This document shows positions 6,321-10,776 of a DNA stretch of 10,776 nucleotides, piece after piece. Where the stretch lies: NCBI GenBank assembly GCA_947623775.1, contig CANQHL010000040.1:1-10776 (forward strand). Reading direction: 5' to 3'. Made by a program: the position numbers and the translations under genes. A model generated the notes under the pieces. That model did not search any database. It had not been told where the DNA came from and saw only the letters and a program-made list of their open reading frames with translations. The number at the start of each line of letters is the position of its first letter. The stretch's first letter is position 1. This DNA is from an uncultured Clostridia bacterium. Lineage in GTDB: Bacteria; Bacillota; Clostridia; Christensenellales; UBA1242.

Positions 6321-6372
6321 TAAAATCTCAAAGGATTTACAATATATTTCAATTGTAAATCCTCGGATTTTA
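6321..6372. repeat. Extended inverted repeat upstream of radC
   Basis: The arms AGGATTTACAA (6332-6342) and TTGTAAATCCT (6353-6363) pair perfectly over 11 bp around a 10-base loop. Outside a small internal mismatch, TAAAATC (6321-6327) pairs with GATTTTA (6366-6372). No T-run follows directly on either strand, so it is a poor intrinsic terminator. It sits between the end of the giant gene and radC, 23 bases from the radC start. On the minus strand TACAAT- and TATATT-like -10 boxes fall inside it, so it could be an operator or a leader RNA structure. Confidence 0.75.
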
Positions 6373-6412
6373 ACCTAACTTTTGTGTTTTTTTAACTATC
6401 TGATTATGTACC

Positions 6413-9400
6413 TCATTGAACTTCCTTTGGGTAATCAAAATCACCATATTCAAAACCGCTCAAATTATAAACCTCTGCAAGAATATCAGTAATAGTAGTC
6501 GCATAAATTGTTTTATATTCTACGTTGCCAGGGGCGTTCCATCCTGGATTTGGATATTGAACATCTTTACAGATCATCTTTTCCGGTTTATTTATAACTT
6601 TATCAGGTGCATACAAGTGCTGCTCGAAGTATAAATCCTTAAAACCACCAAGAGTATAAATATCTAATTCTGGGTGTGCATAATAGTATGTTTTTAAATT
6701 ATCAAATCCCCATTTACTTGATCCGAGCCAGTCATGCGTCTCGTGAGATCCGTTAAGGTTATCATAGCTAGCACTTATTCTTTCGTAATCATGATTTAAT
6801 GCCAATCTTCCTCGTGCACCATTCCTGCTTTTCGTTGTATTAACAGGAATATCTAATAACGTTTTTATAGAATCTAATCCCTCTATTTTTTCATTTAGTG
6901 GTTGTTTGTTTCCTTCTCCTACGGGATGAGCATCTTGAATGTCCTTAGCAGATGAATTTCCTGCCCTTGAATTTATCGTGCTACCACCAGCTCCACCTTT
7001 ACCGCCAACACCTTTTTTAATTATTCCATAGTTGCTCATGTTAGCAACAGATGCAGTGGAATCTGATGCGACCTTTAATGACATGCCATCGTGTCCTATC
7101 TGTCCATTTTGTGCATTTACTGTAGTTGTTTCGTCTGCACCATTTTCACCATTAGCTCCATTAAATAGAGTTATAAGACCATAATGGGAAATTCCTGATA
7201 AATTATTTAAATTTGATTCAAACAATGTCAATGTAGGATTATTATTTTTATACGAACCTCTATATGTATTAATTGATAGATATGAATGAACTTTATTATA
7301 TGCTATATTTTGACCTCTTGAAATTGCTGGAGATATGTTAAATTCATCATCTTTTTCAACATACGAGAGATTGCCAACCGAACCATATAATTTTGCATTG
7401 TAGAATTCAAATTTTACATTTGTTGATGAGGATGCATCTACATCCCCTTGCTGTGCATCAATAAATGTGTCACAATAAACATCACCCAAAATGCTTACAT
7501 CTCTGATCCATGTTTGAGAATTTATTGAAATATTATCAAACAGAGGTTCTCCATAGAATGACAAGAAATAGTTATTTCCAATAATATTTATACTTCCATT
7601 CTTCGTGATATCTTCTTCCGGATTGTAAATAAAATAAATATCCTTTGTTAATATAATATCTCCTGGCTCTAATTTATCCTCGCTGGAAGTTGCAATTTTC
7701 TTGTTTTTTTCTGTCGGCGGATTGCTTGAATTCGTTTTCTTATTAACTTTTATATCTATTTTGTCAAACTGTCCTCTCAAGTAAATCTTATAATCCTGAC
7801 CATCAACATATAATTGAATGTTTGAATCTTCGACCCCACTTACAGCGTCTTTTTTAACAAAATCTTCTTCTTTTAGGTCTACTGGCGTATTAAATTCAAT
7901 TGATCTTGGTGCGTAACTTGGCATACTGAACACCTGATATTTGTATTCCGGAATAGTAGTAGAAGATTTTACAGTAATATCGGTATATCTAAAATCATCA
8001 GCTTTTTTGTAACCATTTCCTAAATAAATGAATGTAATTTGAACATCACCATCATTCATTTTGTAAAGTTTAAATATTCCACTGAAATTATTTAAATTGA
8101 TCAAATCATCAACATATAGTGCATTTTCATAAGTACTCTCGTCAACACAATTTGGTTCAATAATTTCATATGTAGAGCCTTTTTGTGGCATGTAGATATC
8201 AATGCTATCTACATCGCGTACAACTTCCTTTTTAAGTGCTCCGACTCCCTTTGATATGGTATAAGTTGCACTTCCATTTGTGACTGTTTTTAATTTAAGG
8301 TCAGGTCGATTATCATTAAATTTTATGTAATAGTTAGGATCATTAGTAAGTTCACCAGTAGTATTTCCATTGGCATCTTTTGCAATTAAAATTCCAACTT
8401 CTGTGTCTCCCTCTAATACACCAATATATTCTGTAATAAGACCCTCATGTGACTCGTCGTTTTCATCTTGATATTTTTGATAATATGATTTTCCTGTAAT
8501 CCTATAGTTTGTTGAGTTGCCTTGAGCATCAATCAGTTTACCTGAAGAATCTAACGCATATGTTGTATTGGAACTTTCAGGAACATATATCTTGCCAATT
8601 TCATCATGAGGATCGGTTTCCCTATAAATAGCGGTTTCTCTAATAGTTATTTTCTTGTTACCATCTATTGCTCCATCCTCATCATAAAATACACTAAATG
8701 AATAATTTTTTGATTTCGTGCCATCTTTATCTTCATCTATTTTTGTAAATGAATAGAATTCTCTTTCTCCCTCGCTGTCTAATAGATTAATATAATAATG
8801 AGCATTTTCAATCACTCTTTCCACCACTATTTGCTTATCTTTTTCCACTTCCGTCACTGTGGTTTTTATTTTGTCATATGTCATTTTTATATAATAATCA
8901 AGTACATCTCCGTTAAAATAATATTTTGTGATTGATTTTATATTTTCCAAAGGAAGATCTGCGCTCTGGTTTAGCCCCAATTTTGCAGAAAAGTCATCAA
9001 CATCTTTTAATTCAATCAAATACTTATAATTGCCATCAGTGATAAGGAAATTATATTTCCCCTCTTCTTGAGTGGAAACACTCTTTACCTTATATGTTGA
9101 ATCGTATTGCATGCTGAAAGTTATCTTTGTCCCATTTTTAATTTCTTTTATTGGACCTTTATCGTCCGCTGCTGTTGTACCGGATTTCGCACTGCGGAAT
9201 TCAGCCACATCCACACCTAGATATTCGTTATCTTTCCCTTCGACACTAAGCTTGAAAGTTCCATGAGCGTAAATCTTTTCATCTTCTGCAGTATCAGCCA
9301 GCATTGTAAATCTGGCAGTTGTTATATCATTGATCCAATTCAAAGTTCCTGCAAATGACGCACTGCCATACTCAACAGTTATGTCACCAACAGTATATTT

Positions 9401-10776
9401 TTGAGTGTTGGCAATACTGATTTTTCCTCCTGCATTTGAAATATTTGTCGAACTTGTAGCTTTGAAACCGAAGTTACGTGCCGTAAAGAGTGTGCTAGCA
9501 AGTGCTACATCTCTTTTACCATTATTAGCATAAATATTTTTAATGTAATATACTTCACTCTTGTCTTCTTTGACACCGTTGCCACCTTTACTTGTGTCCA
9601 AGGTAAATCCGTTGCTTTCTAAATATTCTTGTATAAGCTCACTGTAATAATACTCGGTTTTTTTATTGCTTTCATCATTTTGATAGAATTTAACATTATT
9701 TTTGAAGAAAGTATCAATATTTTCTGAATTAAGTTTTTCATCATCAGCACCCTGTTTTACCAATTTCAAAGTATATCCATCTTCTTCAATACTCAAATCA
9801 TATGTTGATGTAAAGCCACCGGCTCCACTTATAGTAATTTGTGCATCTTGAGCAACCTGCCATCGTCTATGTGCTCCAGAATATGCAATGAATGCTAAGC
9901 TACCATCTACCCCAACAATATCACTGCTTGCATTGTTTGGTAAAGGAATTGTATATGTTCCGTTATTGCCTGTGGCTTCAATACCTATAGTCATTTCTTT
10001 GCCAACCTGCAATTTCTTTTGACCTATTGTTGTTTGGTTGTTTACTGTAAAGTCCTGAGTGAAATTTATATAATCTGTAAACTTATTTGAAAGTTCTATT
10101 GATTTTGTTACTGACGTTGCATATCTGTAATAAAGAGTGTCATTCTCAGTACCAGCCAATATTTCAGCTTTAACCTTATTTATATTCTCTATAAATTCTT
10201 GATCTATCTCCAGTTCTGTCTTTGTGCCTTTTGATGGTTTTAATGGTAGCCTTTTATCACCTTCGTAGAAGTCACCAATTTTGTTAACTAAAACATTCTT
10301 TACCACACCCTCAACCGATAGACTTGCATTTGGAATAAAGATGTAATCATTTTCTGAACCACCTAACGAATCAGCATTTTTTACAGCAAGATAAATATAA
10401 TCATTATTTAAATCTAAGTCTGGTTGAGGCTCATAAATATAATTTCCATTAGCATCTGTCATATTATACTGTTTTTTACTTATTCTTACAACATTGTTGT
10501 ATGTTGTGCTTCTTCCATCGGCATCTTTTGCTTCTAATGAGTAACCTGGCATACAACTTGCAGTAAATGGAAGCGTTAACCCAAGAGAATAATCATCTAC
10601 ATAATAATATTTTAGGCTTTTTAAGTTTAATGTAACTGTCTCAGAATAAGCTAGTTTAATAGTCACATCAAATATGCTACTAAACTCTTTTTCACTATAA
10701 ACCTTGTAATAAACCCTTGTATGATCTTTCCCGTCCGTTTGATTTTTATACTTCTCTAACCTATATATTTTGTAGG
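6413..10776 (-). CDS. Giant beta-rich surface or extracellular protein, C-terminal 1453 residues (partial)
   Basis: No named family was recognised. The frame has no stop from 10774 down to the TGA at 6415-6413. The GTG at 10666 is an internal valine codon, because 36 more codons (YKIYRLEKYKNQ onward) read through to the edge, so the N-terminus and any signal peptide lie outside. The visible part is rich in Asn, Asp, Thr, Ser, Tyr and Lys, with very few cysteines and many strand-forming stretches and DANGN-type turns (TDANGNYIY, AKDANGNTTG), as in secreted adhesin-like proteins. Near 7675-7530 a segment (PGDIILTKDIYF to EPLFDNI) resembles the start of a right-handed beta-helix. Glycine-rich pieces follow, GANGENGAD (about 7159-7133) and GVGGKGGAGGS (about 7012-6980). 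The end, FEYGDFDYPKEVQ, has no LPxTG sorting motif, hydrophobic anchor or SLH domain. No exact internal repeats were obvious. A surface location is inferred from composition. Confidence 0.8.
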   Translation of the reverse strand, partial: YKIYRLEKYKNQTDGKDHTRVYYKVYSEKEFSSIFDVTIKLAYSETVTLNLKSLKYYYVDDYSLGLTLPFTASCMPGYSLEAKDADGRSTTYNNVVRISKKQYNMTDANGNYIYEPQPDLDLNNDYIYLAVKNADSLGGSENDYIFIPNASLSVEGVVKNVLVNKIGDFYEGDKRLPLKPSKGTKTELEIDQEFIENINKVKAEILAGTENDTLYYRYATSVTKSIELSNKFTDYINFTQDFTVNNQTTIGQKKLQVGKEMTIGIEATGNNGTYTIPLPNNASSDIVGVDGSLAFIAYSGAHRRWQVAQDAQITISGAGGFTSTYDLSIEEDGYTLKLVKQGADDEKLNSENIDTFFKNNVKFYQNDESNKKTEYYYSELIQEYLESNGFTLDTSKGGNGVKEDKSEVYYIKNIYANNGKRDVALASTLFTARNFGFKATSSTNISNAGGKISIANTQKYTVGDITVEYGSASFAGTLNWINDITTARFTMLADTAEDEKIYAHGTFKLSVEGKDNEYLGVDVAEFRSAKSGTTAADDKGPIKEIKNGTKITFSMQYDSTYKVKSVSTQEEGKYNFLITDGNYKYLIELKDVDDFSAKLGLNQSADLPLENIKSITKYYFNGDVLDYYIKMTYDKIKTTVTEVEKDKQIVVERVIENAHYYINLLDSEGEREFYSFTKIDEDKDGTKSKNYSFSVFYDEDGAIDGNKKITIRETAIYRETDPHDEIGKIYVPESSNTTYALDSSGKLIDAQGNSTNYRITGKSYYQKYQDENDESHEGLITEYIGVLEGDTEVGILIAKDANGNTTGELTNDPNYYIKFNDNRPDLKLKTVTNGSATYTISKGVGALKKEVVRDVDSIDIYMPQKGSTYEIIEPNCVDESTYENALYVDDLINLNNFSGIFKLYKMNDGDVQITFIYLGNGYKKADDFRYTDITVKSSTTIPEYKYQVFSMPSYAPRSIEFNTPVDLKEEDFVKKDAVSGVEDSNIQLYVDGQDYKIYLRGQFDKIDIKVNKKTNSSNPPTEKNKKIATSSEDKLEPGDIILTKDIYFIYNPEEDITKNGSINIIGNNYFLSFYGEPLFDNISINSQTWIRDVSILGDVYCDTFIDAQQGDVDASSSTNVKFEFYNAKLYGSVGNLSYVEKDDEFNISPAISRGQNIAYNKVHSYLSINTYRGSYKNNNPTLTLFESNLNNLSGISHYGLITLFNGANGENGADETTTVNAQNGQIGHDGMSLKVASDSTASVANMSNYGIIKKGVGGKGGAGGSTINSRAGNSSAKDIQDAHPVGEGNKQPLNEKIEGLDSIKTLLDIPVNTTKSRNGARGRLALNHDYERISASYDNLNGSHETHDWLGSSKWGFDNLKTYYYAHPELDIYTLGGFKDLYFEQHLYAPDKVINKPEKMICKDVQYPNPGWNAPGNVEYKTIYATTITDILAEVYNLSGFEYGDFDYPKEVQ

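Noticed and set aside
6299..6352. Earlier start for radC at 6352
   Set aside because: It would translate through the inverted repeat. ATG 6298 has a good ribosome binding site and gives the family-like length.
6332..6393. Inverted repeat plus downstream T-run as a plus-strand terminator
   Set aside because: The T-rich stretch (from about 6380) is separated from the stem by several mixed bases, so the usual stem-then-T-run geometry is absent.
10664..10666. GTG as the start codon of the giant protein
   Set aside because: The same frame continues without a stop for 36 more codons to the window edge, and no ribosome binding site precedes the GTG. It is an internal valine codon.

Overview
The window is AT-rich DNA from a low-GC Gram-positive bacterium, most likely a member of the Clostridia. 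The evidence is SigA-type promoters (TTGACA/TATAAT), AGGAG-type ribosome binding sites, a purine-led A/T-rich codon style, and Firmicutes-like UvrA, UvrB and RadC sequences. No genus can be assigned from the sequence alone. Most genes lie on the minus strand.

Left part (1-4750), nucleotide excision repair. A 5' portion of uvrA runs off the left edge on the minus strand. It is broken by two independent lesions: a deletion at a short direct repeat near 855-862, and a 14-bp tandem duplication at 18-45. uvrB (2738-4699) is intact. The two are not adjacent, as they are in the common uvrBA operon. Between them sit an unrecognised 155-residue gene (1601-2068, minus, with its own promoter and terminator) and a small calcineurin-like phosphoesterase gene (2170-2730, plus). 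These two share a compact divergent promoter.

Middle part (4758-6298). Two small proteins, 119 and 124 residues, are encoded divergently around a 103-bp AT-rich region. They align along their length and look like paralogues: a winged-helix-like N-terminal domain followed by a C-terminal membrane segment. The right-hand one overlaps the 3' end of radC tail to tail by 74 bp. radC (minus) has its helix-hairpin-helix and JAMM motifs, and an extended perfect-arm inverted repeat precedes it.

Right part (6413-10776). One very long minus-strand reading frame encodes the C-terminal 1453 residues of a giant protein of surface or extracellular type. It is beta-rich and has a beta-helix-like and glycine-rich section near its end. 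Its true start lies beyond the right edge, and no C-terminal wall anchor is visible.

The most interesting signals are the repeat-mediated double disruption of uvrA, its apparently leaderless promoter, the divergent paralogous pair of small membrane winged-helix-like proteins, the coding-on-coding overlap with radC, and the uncharacterised giant protein. I did not see a CRISPR array, tRNA, rRNA, insertion sequence or phage module.
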